DNA of 64,000 bases from Elgaria multicarinata webbii (GCF_023053635.1 NC_086192.1:12687501-12751500), one strand, 5' to 3'. Numbered from the stretch's first letter, positions 45,845 through 58,089 are shown. Notes: a model not told the origin generated them from the letters alone. Numbers and translations are program-made.

Positions 45845-46217
45845 CCATAAGAACATCAGAAGTGCCCTGATGCTGGATCAGACCAAGGGTCCATCTAGTC
45901 CAGCACTCTGTTCACACAGTGGCCAACCAGCCATCGTCCAGGGTTGAACAAGCAGGACATGGTGCAACCGCACCCTCCCGCCCATGTTCCCCAGCAACTG
46001 GTGCACACAGGCTTCCTGCCTCGAATGCTGGAGATAGCACACAACCATCAGGGCTAGTAGCCTCCAGGAATTTATCCAACCCCCTTTTGAAGCCATCCAG
46101 ATTGGTGTCCATCACTACATCTTGTGGTAGTGAGTTCCATAATTTAACTCTGCGCTGTGTGAAGAAGTCCTTCCTTTTATTTGTCCTGGATCTCCCACCC
46201 ATCAGTTTCATGGGACC
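45845..46217 (-). mobile_element. CR1-like LINE 3' fragment (TTCTTATG-tailed)
   Basis: Minus-strand remnant MKLMGGRSRTNKRKDFFTQ then VKLWNSLPQDVVMDTN; the tail CATAAGAACATCAGAAG is at the plus-strand left edge. Confidence 0.85.
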
Positions 46218-46564
46218 TATCTATGGTGAATCAATGTCCCTTTAACAAGTGTGGGGGGGAAGTACATTAGAGTTGCCATTTGTCATGTTCTGGCTCATTG
46301 CTTCTGAGGTTAACCCTATACGAAGGAGGCAGGATCCACATGTAGAAATGCACGAAGGACGGAATCCAAAAGAGCCCATTGAGACCTGAGCATGTTCAAT
46401 GGCCACAGAATACTGAGTCTCTGCTGGTGAGGAAACATGGAAAACTGGGGCAGGGGTAAGGAATGGAATGGAGTGTGCTGGAAAAGGACATAGCACCCTG
46501 AAAAGCACCCCATGCTGCAACGTGTTGTTGCAGTTCCCAATTGAGCGTATGTATGTACACAGTA
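46218..46564. other. Intergenic stretch without a recognised element
   Basis: Nothing recognised. Confidence 0.3.
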
Positions 46565-46747
46565 CGCCACAGTGGTTAAGCATTTTGAGCTGAACATTAT
46601 GGCTCAGCATGTCGTGTGAACCACGACTCCGCGCGTCGTATGAACCATTCCTAACCATGGTGGCTACATAACCACGGTTTAAACGCACTCACAAACCGTT
46701 TGCTGCCAAAGCCTAACCATGGTTTACTGTGTTGTCTGAACAGGCCC
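46565..46747. mobile_element. MITE, CCTGTTCAGAC-type
   Basis: Right end GTGTTGTCTGAACAGGCCC; body CATGGTGGCTACATAACCAC is close to 21505-21690. Left end eroded. Confidence 0.7.
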
Positions 46748-46749
46748 AC

Positions 46750-47600
46750 TGTCTATATAAGAGATTGAGTACTGAATTCTCCGACTCTCACCCCATGCCA
46801 GGCTATTACCCCTTCTATAATTTTTGTTTTCTTCTGTCTCTTTAAACCTTTTTAAAATCGCCTGGTCTATGATTAGACCGTTCTTTATCAATGCTGCAAA
46901 ATGCATCCTACCGAATCTCTCGGGATTGCTTTCAAGAACTGTTGACTTAATGAAATCACGCCAGTTTATTCTGCATTGCAAACGCCTGGTGCTCTTTAAT
47001 AGATAGCTTGTTCCGGCGTTGCCTTTGCTAGGTTCCTTTTGTACTCGCAGCTCGATTATACTGCTGAAACATTGCAGCAAATTTTAAAAGCGTTTAATGC
47101 CTCTGTTAAAAGAAAAAGAAAGAACCACCCATGAGTGCTATTGGAATGAAGAAATCTCTGCAGGACGCTGAAAGGCGAAGGCGTTTCGGTGGGAGACAAA
47201 AGGAACTGTTGTCTTCAAGTGTATAATTGTCTTCAGGAATTGGTTCCCCCCGGAATAATCACTGGAAGCAAATAATTTAGGGTGTTTATATTTTGACATC
47301 TGAGGAAGGGGGGGGGAATATGGACTAGCGTCCAACAGCTAAACTCACTTCTCTGTTGAGGCGGGAGCAAATATCACAGCCTGCCTAAGCGGATTGTCTA
47401 CTTTTAATCCCGGAGTTTCGAAACCGGGTCGGCAGACTTGCACCGACAAGGTGTCTTTTGAAAGCTCAGGGTGCGGTGGTCCTTGTCATGCAGTTCAATT
47501 TCGCAAAACCCTTCTGGGGTCAAAATGAGATGTGTGACAGCACATGACAGGGAGACATTTTTCTCCCTCTCTCAAAATGCTAGAACCCAAGGGGGTCATC
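46750..47600. other. Intergenic stretch without a recognised element
   Basis: A minus-strand 118-codon frame (47080-46724) includes the MITE and has no recognisable domain. Confidence 0.35.
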
Positions 47601-47986
47601 CCATGAAACTGATGGGTGGGAGATCCAGGACAAATAAAAGGAAGGACTTCTTCACCCAGTGCAGAGTTAAATTATGGAACTCACTACCACAAGATGTAGT
47701 GATGGCCACCAATCTGGATGGCTTCAAAAGGGGGTTGGATCAATTCCTGGAGGCAAAGGCTATCCATGGCTACTAGCCCTGATGGTTGTGTGCTATCTCC
47801 AGTATTCAAGGCAATAAGCTTGTGTGCACCAGTTGCTGGGGAACATGGGTGGGAGGGTGCTGTTGCATCATGTCCTGTTTGTTCATCCCTGGCCGATGGC
47901 TGGTTGGCCACTGTGTGAACAGAGTGCTGGACTAGATGGACCCTTGGTTTGATCCAGCATCAGGGCACTTCTGATGTTCTTATGTT
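47601..47986 (+). mobile_element. CR1-like LINE 3' fragment (TTCTTATG-tailed)
   Basis: MKLMGGRSRTNKRKDFFTQC then VKLWNSLPQDVVMATNLDG; ends GATGTTCTTATG. Inverted relative to 45845-46217. Confidence 0.86.
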
Positions 47987-48216
47987 TTTCAACTGAAAAG
48001 CAACATCGGAGACGGCATTTGGAAGCAGAAACACAACATGGGAGGAATTGGTTACTACTCCTTTTCTTTCCTGCCATTTGCCACATCTTTTCTCACATCA
48101 AGAGTTGTGGTCCAACAACATATGAAGGCTATGGATTCCCCATGCTAAAACATAGGCTTTTCTTGCAAAGAAATCCATTTAAAGAAGGGCTGAGAATGAA
48201 AAACTTGGATTTTCTA

Positions 48217-48616
48217 GAATCATAGAATCAAAGAATAGTAGAGTTGGAAGGGGCCTATAAGGCCATCGAGTCCAACTCCCTGCTCAATGCAGGAATCCAC
48301 CTTAAAGCATCCCTGACAGAGGGCTGTCGAGCTGCCTCTTGAAGGCCTCTAGTGTGGGAGAGCCCACAACCTCCCTGGGTAACTGGTTCCATTGTCATAC
48401 TGCTCTAAAAGTAAGGAAGGTTTTCCTGATGTCCAGCCGGAATCTGACTTCCTGTAACTTCAGCCCGTTATTCCGTGTCCTGCACTCTGGGAGGATCGAG
48501 AAGAGATCCTGGCCCTCCTCTGTGTGACAACCTTTTAAGGGTTTGAAGAGTGCTATCATGTCTCCCCTCAATCTTCTCTTCTCCGGGCTAAACATGCCCA
48601 GTTGTTTCAGCCTCTA
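48217..48616 (-). mobile_element. CR1 LINE 3' fragment
   Basis: TAGAATCATAGAATCAAAG tail then GAGGATCGAGAAGAGATCC and GGGCTAAACATGCCCAGTTG. Confidence 0.88.
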
Positions 48617-48619
48617 TAG

Positions 48620-49193
48620 AGCATCTTCTTAATAGCATTAAAGCAGTGGCTGTTATTGTGAGTTTAAGAATTGCAAATAATAATAATAAAAATAATAATT
48701 CAATATTTGAAGCATCCATAGACAAAGCTCTCAGGGCAATACACACAATAAAATCAAAACAATACAACCAATAATAAAAAAGCAATAATAAAACACATTA
48801 AAATATTACTTAAAAGTGGCAACAAATAATTATCATAAAAAAGGGGGTAAATAACTGAACAGCTAAAAGCAGACAAGAGGCTTCTAAATGGTCCTTTCGC
48901 AAATGCTAGCTTACTCCAAAGTTCAAATTAACACCTGCTTCTATTCAGGGAGAGAGATAATCTTGCATGGAAGCAAGGTGCTAAAATGACGAACAAAGTG
49001 TTGCTTGTTCCTTTTTTTAAGGGATGGAGCATCTCCACCTTTCATTCATAATTTTCCCCCTCTGAGTGATTAAAACCCAGGAGAGGAAGCATCACTTTTT
49101 AAAGCCAAACAAAACAGGCTGAGGCTTAAGAATGATTCTGCCAAAGGGCAGCCTATCTGATAGGAGAAAAAACTACTTCCGCTGGAAAACTTA
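48620..49193. other. Intergenic stretch, AT-rich
   Basis: An A-rich, possibly LINE-derived antisense tail at about 48675-48800 (CAATACACACAATAAAATC); otherwise nothing recognised. Confidence 0.4.
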
Positions 49194-49812
49194 CGGTGGT
49201 GGCCAAAATGGCGGACACTTTTTGGATTTTTCACTTTTTGCAACTTTGCATGCTTCTAGAAAATGTTCTGCTTCACGACATTCAGATGTTTATATATCGA
49301 TTGAAAGAGAATTTAATGCTGAATTCAAAACAAAAAGCAGAATGCAAATATCTGCAGGACAAAAAATGTTAGGCTTACTTTAGTCTACAAACAAACACTG
49401 GTGTGATTGAGTGAAGAAGCGGATTGGAATTGCAAACCCGACTGGCCAATCGCAGTCCTTGTTCTGGGGACCAATCCCATGGCAGTACCGGCGATACATC
49501 CTGTTTCAAGTTGGGGAAAGTCCGTTTTGCTGTTTGTTCTGGAATTGAAGCACCATTGGAGATGGTGTGAATATTGGAAGTATTTCTCCAATTAAAAGTG
49601 TACGTACGTCCATCCTAAATGGAGCCATGGCACCAAAGAAAAGAGTGGATTGGACACCCAGGAAAAGAAGCAGGGTGTTTGAATTACAAGAATCAGGTCT
49701 TTCAATTAATATATAAACATTTGAATTTTGTGAAACAGAACATTTTCTATAAGCAGGCAAAGTTGCAAAATATGAAAATTTCAAAAAGTGTCTACAGTTT
49801 TGGCCATCACTG
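49194..49812 (+). mobile_element. Complete non-autonomous Tc1/mariner element (619 bp)
   Basis: Long TIRs of about 110 bp (CGGTGGTGGCCAAAATGG left, TTTTGGCCATCACTG right), left-flanked by TA; the right TA has become TG. Only the first ~27 transposase codons remain (MAPKKRVDWTPRKRSRVF …) before the right TIR. Confidence 0.87.
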
Positions 49813-50606
49813 TGGCAACCAAGGAGCTGTTTATATGCTTTAAACTATATACTATACAACAGCCACCTCACACAGAGAGAGGTAATGTGGTAGTATGTGG
49901 ATATTGCGGGATCTCTCCGTCGCTAGATAGTACTGTCTTATAAAAACACAATGGGGCCTTTCTGAGAAGGGAGCAAATGGCTGTGTGTGAAACATCACAT
50001 CGCAATGGTGGGAATACTTTGAGGACGACAGCCACAGAAAGACGTGGAATATTTCCCATGTGTACAGACACTCTCAGTGACCCATTTTGGTTCTATTCCT
50101 GTCGTCACTCACCACCCGAATTTGCGGTTAGAGGGAGCCATGCTCCAGTGGGAACAAAGCCTCACTTTTTCTAACACGCAAAATATCACAGTTCAGGCAC
50201 TCAGAAAAATTCAACGAAAGCGCCCCTTTGAGGACGGCGTTCGGCCTGTGCACAGTCCCTGAGAAACAAGCGCACATTCGGTACACTAAAAGCTGATCAC
50301 AGCGAAAAGAACCTTTGCTGAAGCACCATTTGCAGAGGACACAGACTTCAGTGTCGGTGTTAACATGTCAAAGGAAACCTTGTGGGGAAGCCCAGACCTG
50401 AGAGGAGACAACTGAACAGAGGGTAAGAAAGCCCTGAATAATTGTTGTCAGTTTCTTGACAGCTTCCTTTCGCTGAAGTCAAGCTTTGACACTGTAACAA
50501 TTATTGCTAAGGCTCATGGGGATTTTAGGAGCGGGTGAGATCCAATTCAATGACAGCAGAGTATTCGTGTGTAGATGAACTGAACTCATATCCTAACACC
50601 TGTTTA

Positions 50607-50707
50607 CAGTGGCGGCCAAAATGGTGGACACTTTTCGAAATTTTCGTGTTTTGCAACTTTGCCTGCTTATAGAAAATGTTCCGTTTCACGAAATTCAAAT
50701 GTTTATC

Positions 50708-50744
<37 letters not shown>

Positions 50745-51537
50745 TATTTATATAGCACCATCAATGTACATGGTGCTGTACAGAGTAAAACAGTAAATAG
50801 CAAGTCCCTGCCACATAGGCTTACATTCTAATAAAATCAAAATAAAACAATAAGGAGGGGAAGAGAATGCAAACAGGCACAGGGTAGGGTAAACAGGCAC
50901 TGGGTAGGGTAAAACTAACAGTATAAAGTCAGAACAAAATCAAGTTTTAAAAGCTTTAGGGAAAAGAAAAGAGAAAAGATCTATCAATTGAAAGAAAAGA
51001 GAAAAGATCTATCAATCAGGTCTATCAATTGAAAGACCTGATTCGTGTAATTCAACCACCCTGTTTCTTTTCCTGGGTGTCCAATCAACTCTTTTCTTTG
51101 GTGCCATTGCTGTATTTATGATGGACGTACGTACACTTTTAATTTGAGAAATACTTCAAATATTCACACCATCTCCCATGGCGCTTCAGTCCCAGAACAA
51201 ACAGCAAAACGGACTTTCCCCAACTTGAAACGTGATGTATCGCCGCTACGGCCATGGGATTGGTCCCCAGAACAAGGGCTGTGATTGGCCAGTCGGGTTT
51301 GCAATTCCAATCCACTTCTTCACTCAATCACACCTGTGTTTGTTTTTAGACAAAAAGCGTAACTTTTTTTGCACTGCAGATATTTGCATTCTGTTTTTTG
51401 TATTGAATTCAACATTAAATTCTCTTTCAATTGATATATAACTGTTTGGATGTTGTGAAACAGAACATTTTCTAGAAGCATGCAAAGTTGCAAAACATGA
51501 AAATTTCAAAAAGTGTCCACAATTTTAGCCACCACTG
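50607..51537 (-). mobile_element. Non-autonomous Tc1/mariner element with insertion
   Basis: Both TA flanks are present (50605-50606, 51538-51539). Minus-oriented copy of the 49194 element, split at about 50705-50970 by a (TTA)n and antisense L2-like tail. Confidence 0.87.
50705..50970 (-). mobile_element. L2-like LINE tail nested in Tc1 element
   Basis: TATAGCACCATCAATGTACA, CTGTACAGAGTAAAACAG and CTTACATTCTAATAAAATC; the inverse of 38560-38790. The right edge has a short AAAAGAGAAAAGATCTATCA duplication. Confidence 0.78.
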
Positions 51538-51539
51538 TA

Positions 51540-52008
51540 TGTTTTACTCTGTCTTCTTCCTTTTTTAGATTGCACACACTTTGGGGCAGAGATCTGGCTG
51601 TTTGTTGTTTCTTTGTGAAGCACTGTGAGCACTGATGTTGTAAAGATGTTGATGTCAGGGCCACCTCTAAGCGGCAGATGAAAAGGACTCATCGCATACA
51701 CGGAGGCAGGAATCACTGCTTATTCTGGGAGATGAACACAAGCAGTTTCATGGCGTTAATTCAATCGTTACTTGATGGTTACAAAGATGAAAGAAAATAT
51801 CCAGAAGAGCGACAAACATAATTATGGATTTAAACATACAGCCCACTCCATGCTAGACTAAAAACAAAAACCAATATAAAACTGGATTAAATGTGTAAAG
51901 ATTTGTTTAAAGACAGCTCGCACTGACTAACCCCCACCAATTCAAGCAACCCCCCCCCCAAAAAAAAACCTTTGTATGGCACTCCGAAAAGATGTTCCTT
52001 CTCTGGAC
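51540..52008. other. Intergenic stretch without a recognised element
   Basis: TTAGATTGCACACACTTTGG… near 51565 may be a decayed repeat; nothing else recognised. Confidence 0.3.
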
Positions 52009-52255
52009 ATAGAATCATAGAATAGGAGAGTTGGAAGGGGCCGACAAGGCCATCGAGTCCAACCCCCTGCTCAATGCAGGAATCCACCCTAAAGCATCCC
52101 CGACAGATGCTTGTCCAGCTGCCTCTTGAAGGCCTCTGGTGTGGGAGAGCCCACAACCTCCCTTGGTAACTGGTTCCATTGTCGTACTGCTCTAACAGTC
52201 AGGAAGTTTTTCCTGCTGTCCAGCCGGAATCTGGCTTCCTGTCACTTGAGCCCAG
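52009..52255 (-). mobile_element. CR1 LINE 3' fragment
   Basis: CATAGAATCATAGAATAGGA to GGCTTCCTGTCACTTGAGCC. Confidence 0.87.
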
Positions 52256-52299
52256 CTCCCAAGAGGCAGGTGTGTTCCATAGCTCACCACAAACCCTCG

Positions 52300-52640
52300 C
52301 TGTCTCTCAAGGTTCCTTTGATCTGTCCTGAATCTCCCACCAATCAGCTTCTTAGGATGACCCCGGGCTTCTTAGGATGACCCTGGGCACCATAGATTTC
52401 TATAAAGGCAGTATGGAACTGCCAGTTTTATTCTCAATTCCTTTTCTAAGAATGCCTAACATGGAGATTGCTTTCTTTGCAGCTGCTCCACACCGGGTTG
52501 AGATTTTCATTGAGCTGTCCACCACAACCCCAAGATCTCTTTCTTGGTCAGTCACCGCCAGCTCAGATCCAAATGGACTGGCAGCTCGATATTTCTTCAA
52601 CACTGTCAATGGGACAGTGCTCATGAGCGCACTGATGCAG
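52300..52640 (-). mobile_element. CR1/L3-like LINE coding fragment
   Basis: Minus strand: SELAVTDQERDLGVVVDSSM, KISTRCGAAAKKAISMLGIL, RKGIENKTGSSILPL, the RT C-terminal segment of a different CR1-group lineage. Confidence 0.8.
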
Positions 52641-53192
52641 GGCAGGGCAGGTTGTGTGCCACCTCCTAGCATCTGCTGCCTGAGCCGACTGCTTCGCTTT
52701 GCCTAATGGCAGGGCCAGCCCTGATCTCATCATTGTGTGGAAGACTGTGACCATGGCCCAGTTCTTCCTGCCAGTAGTTCCTTATCTTTGACCTGGACCT
52801 GAACTGGACAGCCGTCTATACAGAGGAAGCCTTCAAAATGGGGGGGGGGCCTCTTGCAGCCCTTCAAATAGAGAACTGTCCTCTGTAAAAGAGGACACGT
52901 GGCCACCCTAACTCTCCTTCCAGAAAACAGCCATTTGGGTCAACAAAGACTCTGTGATTTCATCCAAGGGACTCGTTTGAGCAATTCGGGACAGAGGCAC
53001 GATGAGATAATTGAAACCTTCACCTGTTCTGGCAGTTATTAGCCGACCCCGCAGGGAACATTCTTAATTAGCCTCTCAGCAGAATCTAATTCAATGGAGA
53101 CCCTTCAAAGTGCTTCTTAATCAGGCCTCTCGAAGCTACATGGATGCGTTGCGCTCTTCCAGGAGAATGACTGCCTGACAGGCTCAGAATGC

Positions 53193-53210
53193 ACACACAC
53201 ACACACACAC
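53193..53210. repeat. (CA)n microsatellite
   Basis: Short CA run. Confidence 0.85.
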
Positions 53211-53374
53211 GCTTCAGTTGCAAGCACAGCTGTCTCCTCACCGACAACTCCAGTTTGCTGCCTGAGGTGAGCCAACAAATGGTCTCTTGGAAGTGCTCAA
53301 ACGCTTTGCTTTTTCAAACGCAGGGGGTGGCTCCTTGCTCCCCCCCATGGTGCAACTGCATTGTGGCAGCAATT

Positions 53375-53490
53375 TATTTATTTATTTAGAGTATTTTTAT
53401 CCCGCACCTCAGCCCAAAAGGCTCTCGGAGCGGCTTACAATTGATCGGTAAAGAAGACAGTCCCTGCCTTCAGGCTGACAATCTAAAAAA
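53375..53490 (-). mobile_element. Antisense LINE/SINE tail
   Basis: TATTTATTTAGAGTATTTTT, ATCCCGCACCTCAGCCC, GCTCTCGGAGCGGCTTACAA, CTGCCTTCAGGCTGACAAT. Confidence 0.65.
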
Positions 53491-54199
53491 GACACGACAC
53501 ACAAGGAAAAGACGATGGGGAGGGAAGAGGAAGAAAATAAAAAGAAATTAAGGAGACTGTTCAGGCTGGTGGGAAGGCCCTGCTCCCCGCTCTCATCTCC
53601 CAATGGAGGGGCAGACCAACAGCTCCTTCTTGCCCACAGGGTCAAGATGACAGTTAGCCCTTTTCAAATTGAAGCAGGCGCTGATGGTCTCTGCCTGCTC
53701 CAGTCTCCCTCCCTCGCTTCTTCTTCCTCACAGGGTGAAGCAGGCTCTGATGGCCGCCCCCCAGCTGGCTTTCCTCTCTCCCTCCAAGCTTCCTCCTCAC
53801 TTGCAGGTGGGCAGGTGAGGGAACGGGTGGCCCCGGCAGAGGGTGATGCAGCGCTCACGGTGCCACTCTCTTAATCTGCCGCCTTACGCCATTTTGGACT
53901 GGGCCCAACTCTGAAATTCTTCGCTGGCCGCTCACTCCTTTGGCCTAGCTCATTAATCTACAAGCTGCAGCCTCTTGACTCTCACCAGTTTTACAAAAAC
54001 TCCCCCCCCCCCCCGGCAAACAGTCAAAACTACACTCTCCGCACCTCTCTAGTAAATTACAATTTCGGTGTTTTAATTTGACACCTCATTTCTTTCTCCC
54101 TGTGAACCTTAACATTTTTTTTTAAAAAAAAAAACCTGTACCAACCATTCCTAAAAAATAGTCCAAGGCATTTGCACACTGGAGAAGGGAATCAAAAAC

Positions 54200-54208
54200 T
54201 AAGGCTGT

Positions 54209-54246
<38 letters not shown>

Positions 54247-54720
54247 CACTTTGTATCCTGATCCGGACCTTCCAGATCGGGCCCAAACCGGTTCGGGTCG
54301 ATCCGGACACCCCGCCCCACTCCAGAACCAGTTCCGGAGTGAGATCCGGAGGTCCGGATAGATATTCGGATGCCATGCTGCCCCTCATCCCCACTTACCT
54401 GCCTCCGCTGTGGGTGGAGGGGAAGGGGGGACAAAATGGCATCCGAATAAGCCCCCCTTCTCCACTTATCTGGCTCCTCCATCCGCTGCTGCACAGACCA
54501 CGGCGGCGGCGGACGGCAGAGCCAGGTACGCCCCCTCCCCCCCATCCCATTTACCTGGCTCTGAAGCTTCTGTATGGTCTGAATCAATTCGGACTGTTCC
54601 GAACCGCTTCAGGTTGATCCGGACCTCCCCCGACTTGCTCCGGAGCCGGGTTTAGGAGATCCGGATCGGCCCACTCTGCTTCAGATTCAGGGATCCGAAA
54701 CGGAGCGGAGCACACCCCTA
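54200..54720. mobile_element. hAT-type MITE with (CA)n in its left TIR (521 bp)
   Basis: Ends TAAGGCTGTGCAC and GGAGCACACCCCTA; TSD TCAAAAAC / TCAAAAGC (54192-54199, 54721-54728; 7 of 8). Rich in GATCCGGA words on both strands. A (CA)19-like run lies at 54206-54243. Confidence 0.83.
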
Positions 54721-54884
54721 TCAAAAGCAGCACAGAGACAAGTTGGAGCTGTAACAAAATGTTGCAGCAGAAAGTACTCCTGTTCAGCCAGCCATGCCCA
54801 CCTACCTCCGTGATACTCCATTCCATATAAATGGCATAGAATTTGATGGCATATGATGGGGCATTTATGTCTGCTGTCTGAACA

Positions 54885-55039
54885 GGTCTTTATTTTAAAA
54901 AAAATGTTTACTAAAGTTGTTTCTAGCTGTTTAAATTGTTTTAAATTTTGTATGTTGAACTTTTTTAGACTGTTTTTATCAATGTTGTATTTTGTAATGT
55001 TGCTGGACTTTTTATGAGTTGTAAAAAGCCCAGAGAAGA

Positions 55040-55078
<39 letters not shown>
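54885..55078 (+). mobile_element. L2-like 3' UTR with (AAT)n tail
   Basis: TTTTAAATTTTGTATGTTGA, GTTGTAAAAAGCCCAGAG, then about 13 AAT units. Confidence 0.65.
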
Positions 55079-55079
<1 letters not shown>

Positions 55080-55080
55080 G

Positions 55081-55325
55081 TCTAAGAACTATGGCAACAG
55101 GAAAAGGTCACTATTATTCCATTAGTCACGTCTGTCACTGGCATCACATAAATATATATATATACAGAACTCCTTCAGAAACTGGGCTTATCAAAATACA
55201 TTCACTCCAACACCCAGAAAGCAGTCATAATTAAAACACGCTCAATTGTCAGGAAATTCCTGAATCTGTAAAAGCAGCATGACTTGGCAAAGCCCATCAT
55301 GTCCGTGTGGAAAAACTGCCCTGAG
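55081..55325 (+). mobile_element. R4/Dong-like LINE 3' end
   Basis: CTATGGCAACAGGAAAAGG, CAGAAACTGGGCTTATC and AACACCCAGAAAGCAGTC match 34890-35120. Confidence 0.75.
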
Positions 55326-55351
55326 TGAAAAAGGGAGGATGATGCTGATGC

Positions 55352-55738
55352 TGATGATAATTTATTATATTTATATACCACCCCATAGCCGAAGCTCTCT
55401 GGGCTGTTTACAACAGTTAAAAACTGTAAACATTAAGAAGTATACAAAATTTAAAAAACCATCAGAAACATAAAAACAACAGTATCCATTTAAAAACAAC
55501 AATTCTGGGGTCCATTAAAAACAAACTTAACGTTGTTAAATGCTGTTAAAATGCCTGGGAGAAGAGAAAAGTCTTGACCTGGCGCCTGAAAGATAACAGT
55601 GTTGGTGCCAGGCGAGCCTCATCAGGGAGATCATTCCATAATTGGGGGGCCACCACCGAAAAGGTCCTCTCCCTTGTTCCCATCCTCCAAGCTTCCCTCG
55701 GAGTAGGCACCCAGAGGAGGACCTTATATGTTGAGCAC
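55352..55738 (-). mobile_element. L2-type LINE 3' fragment
   Basis: ATACCACCCCATAGCCGAAG, CTGGCGCCTGAAAGATAACA, minus-strand VAPQLWNDLPDEARLAPTLL. Confidence 0.87.
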
Positions 55739-55743
55739 ACTGT

Positions 55744-55925
55744 ATGGGTAATACAGTCACCGGCATCACATCAAAAAACTGTACAGAAAACCTTCAGAAA
55801 ACGGGCCTACCAAAATACATCCACACCAACACCCAGAAAGCAGCCATATTCAAAACATGTTCCGTGTTCAGGAAGTTTCTGAGTCAGTAAAGGACAGCAT
55901 GACTTGTTCATCTAGAAAAAATGCC
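55744..55925 (+). mobile_element. R4/Dong-like LINE 3' end
   Basis: CACCGGCATCACATCAAAAA, CAACACCCAGAAAGCAGCC; a separate copy of the same 3' terminus as 55081-55325. Confidence 0.75.
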
Positions 55926-55929
55926 ACAA

Positions 55930-57009
55930 AGGAGAAAAAATAGCTCCTCCTCCTCGTCGTCGTCATCATCATCAAAGTCCCTCCAAACAGTCTTCAATGG
56001 GATGTTTTTGGAGCTCCGCTTCCCATTTTAAGGTCCCCCCCCTGCCAAAAAAATGTATTTCTACAAGGCTTGGGATTCCTTCAAGCCTGCTAATGCCTCC
56101 CTCTGGTGTGTGGGTGGTGCCATTTTGGCTTCATAAATCTTGGCACTCACAGCCGGAACATTAAAAATAGAAGGAATTAAAAGAATACACATTCATTTCT
56201 GGACACCGTACATCAATCTAGCTGAGATATCACACACACTCTCTCTCACACACACACACACACCAAAAGAAAAGGTGTGGATGAGGGCTGGTCAAACAAC
56301 CACACCGGTATTTAATGGAACAGCTGCCTGTCTGCACTTTTACGCTATAGCTTTGTGCAATTCATGCCAATTTGGTGAGTTTCCTTTTAACGGACTGATC
56401 TTCTGTCAGCCTTCCAGCGAGAGGGTTTTACCTGTGTCAGATGTATTCGGCTGGGGTCACCCCAGGTCAGGGGCACGGATCAGGACATAGCCAAGCGAGC
56501 AGATTATATACAAAAATGGGGCAGGAGCACGTTTTGTTCAGCTAAAAAGAACTCTCAGTAAAGGGTTCAGAACATGTTTCCGTGGGAGATGGAAGGAGGA
56601 TGCCAGAAAAGCCGCCGAACAAAATATATTGCATATTGGCAGGAGATTAGCAGTGAGGATGCCTCCCTCACATGTGCAGATTCGTGCGGTGGGGTGGGTG
56701 TTTTAATATTCTGTGGGGGAAATACTTTCCAACACTATCTCCATCTGCAACACATTTTTCCCAAGTTGAAATTAAATTTAATGCAGCAGAGAAGGCGGGG
56801 AAATGGCCAGTCTGAATTCACGAATACAGCCAACCAGAAAGGTGAAATCTTGGTGTGGTGGAACAGCAGTTATACTCTTAGGTGTTGAGAGAGGTCTTGA
56901 ACCAGGATCAGTGATGCTATCAGGGTAGGGCTTTGGGGCAAATGTCAGGGGGAGCACTCAAGAGAAAGAGGGTGTACAAACCCCGTCCTGTCTAGGACCA
57001 CAGGTATTC
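55930..57009. other. Intergenic stretch, mostly unexplained
   Basis: (TCG/TCA)n near 55955 and (CA)n near 56245; no domain in the open frames. Confidence 0.35.
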
Positions 57010-57448
57010 CCTTTTGACCAGGATGATCAGGGGTCTGGAAACAAAGCCCTCTGAAGAGAGACTGAAAGAACTGGGCATGTTTAAGCTGGAGGAGAGAAGA
57101 TTGAGGGGAGACATGATAGCACTCTTCAAATACTTAAAAGGTTGTCACACAGAGGAGGGCCAGGATCTCTTCTCGATCCTCCCAGAGTGCAGGACACGGA
57201 ATAATGGGCTCAAGTTAAAGGAAGCCAGATTCCAGCTGGACATCAGGAAAAACTTCCTGACTGTTAGAGCAGTACGACAATGGAATCAGTGACCTAGGGA
57301 GGTGGTGGGCTCTCCCACACTAGAGGCCTTCAAGAGGCAGCTGGACAACCATCTGTCAGGGATGCTTTAGGGTGGATTCCTGCCTTGAACAGGGGGTTGG
57401 ACTCTATGGCGTTGTAGGCCCCTTCCAACTCTGCTATTCTATGATTCC
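57010..57448 (+). mobile_element. CR1 LINE 3' fragment
   Basis: [40 protein letters not shown] and LDIRKNFLTVRAVRQWNQ remain nearly open; ends CTATTCTATGATTC. Confidence 0.9.
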
Positions 57449-57449
57449 C

Positions 57450-57560
57450 AACTGCTCTGGTTACCGTTCCGGTTGCCGCCTTCTGCGCTAGCTGAAGCTT
57501 CCAAGTGGTCTTCAAGGGCAGCCCCACGCATGATGCCTCGCACTGCTTTGGGTCTGGGAG
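57450..57560 (-). mobile_element. L2 coding remnant
   Basis: Minus strand: VGLPLKTTWKLQLAQKAA, parallel to 395-450. Beyond 57560 the sequence is unrecognised. Confidence 0.55.
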
Positions 57561-58089
57561 ATCCCTAAGGTAGATTCCTGTTGACCTCCCTCCAGAGAGA
57601 TCTCCTCTGTATCGGCACTGCTGTCGAAAGCAGCGGAGTCTGGTACAGGATGACACTCCGCTGTTGGAAACATTAACCTCCTTCCCGGGAACCACACCTG
57701 GCAGGTCTGTTTATCAGCTGCACCTACATTCCCAGCAAGAAGAAAATGTTTCGTAGCCTGGTCTTCCGCCAGCCCAACCCAAGATATGTCAGGGCTGAGG
57801 GCCAGAAGCAAGACCAGGTGGTGATTCGGTGTGATTCCAAGTCACTACGTTCGCAATGAACTCCTCAGACTGAGAATCCAGGCAAGTGAGCCAATCTATG
57901 GGGCCACAATGAACCTTATTGGCTCCTCTGGTCACCTGATTCTGTGGGGTGAAAAGCTGCAGTACAGCCTCCAGCCATCTGCAGTGGTGGCGCTGTAGAG
58001 CAGCAAAGAACAGGCCACCATTTCCCACTGAAGGATTAAATGAGGCGCTGGGATCCGGCTGCAGGTGACCCCAGCTTCAAGACTCCCCA

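Noticed and set aside
45912-47776. MKLMGGRSRTNKRKDFF frames as a duplicated host gene
   Set aside because: Both are 3' ends of one CR1-like LINE family with a TTCTTATG tail, in opposite orientations.
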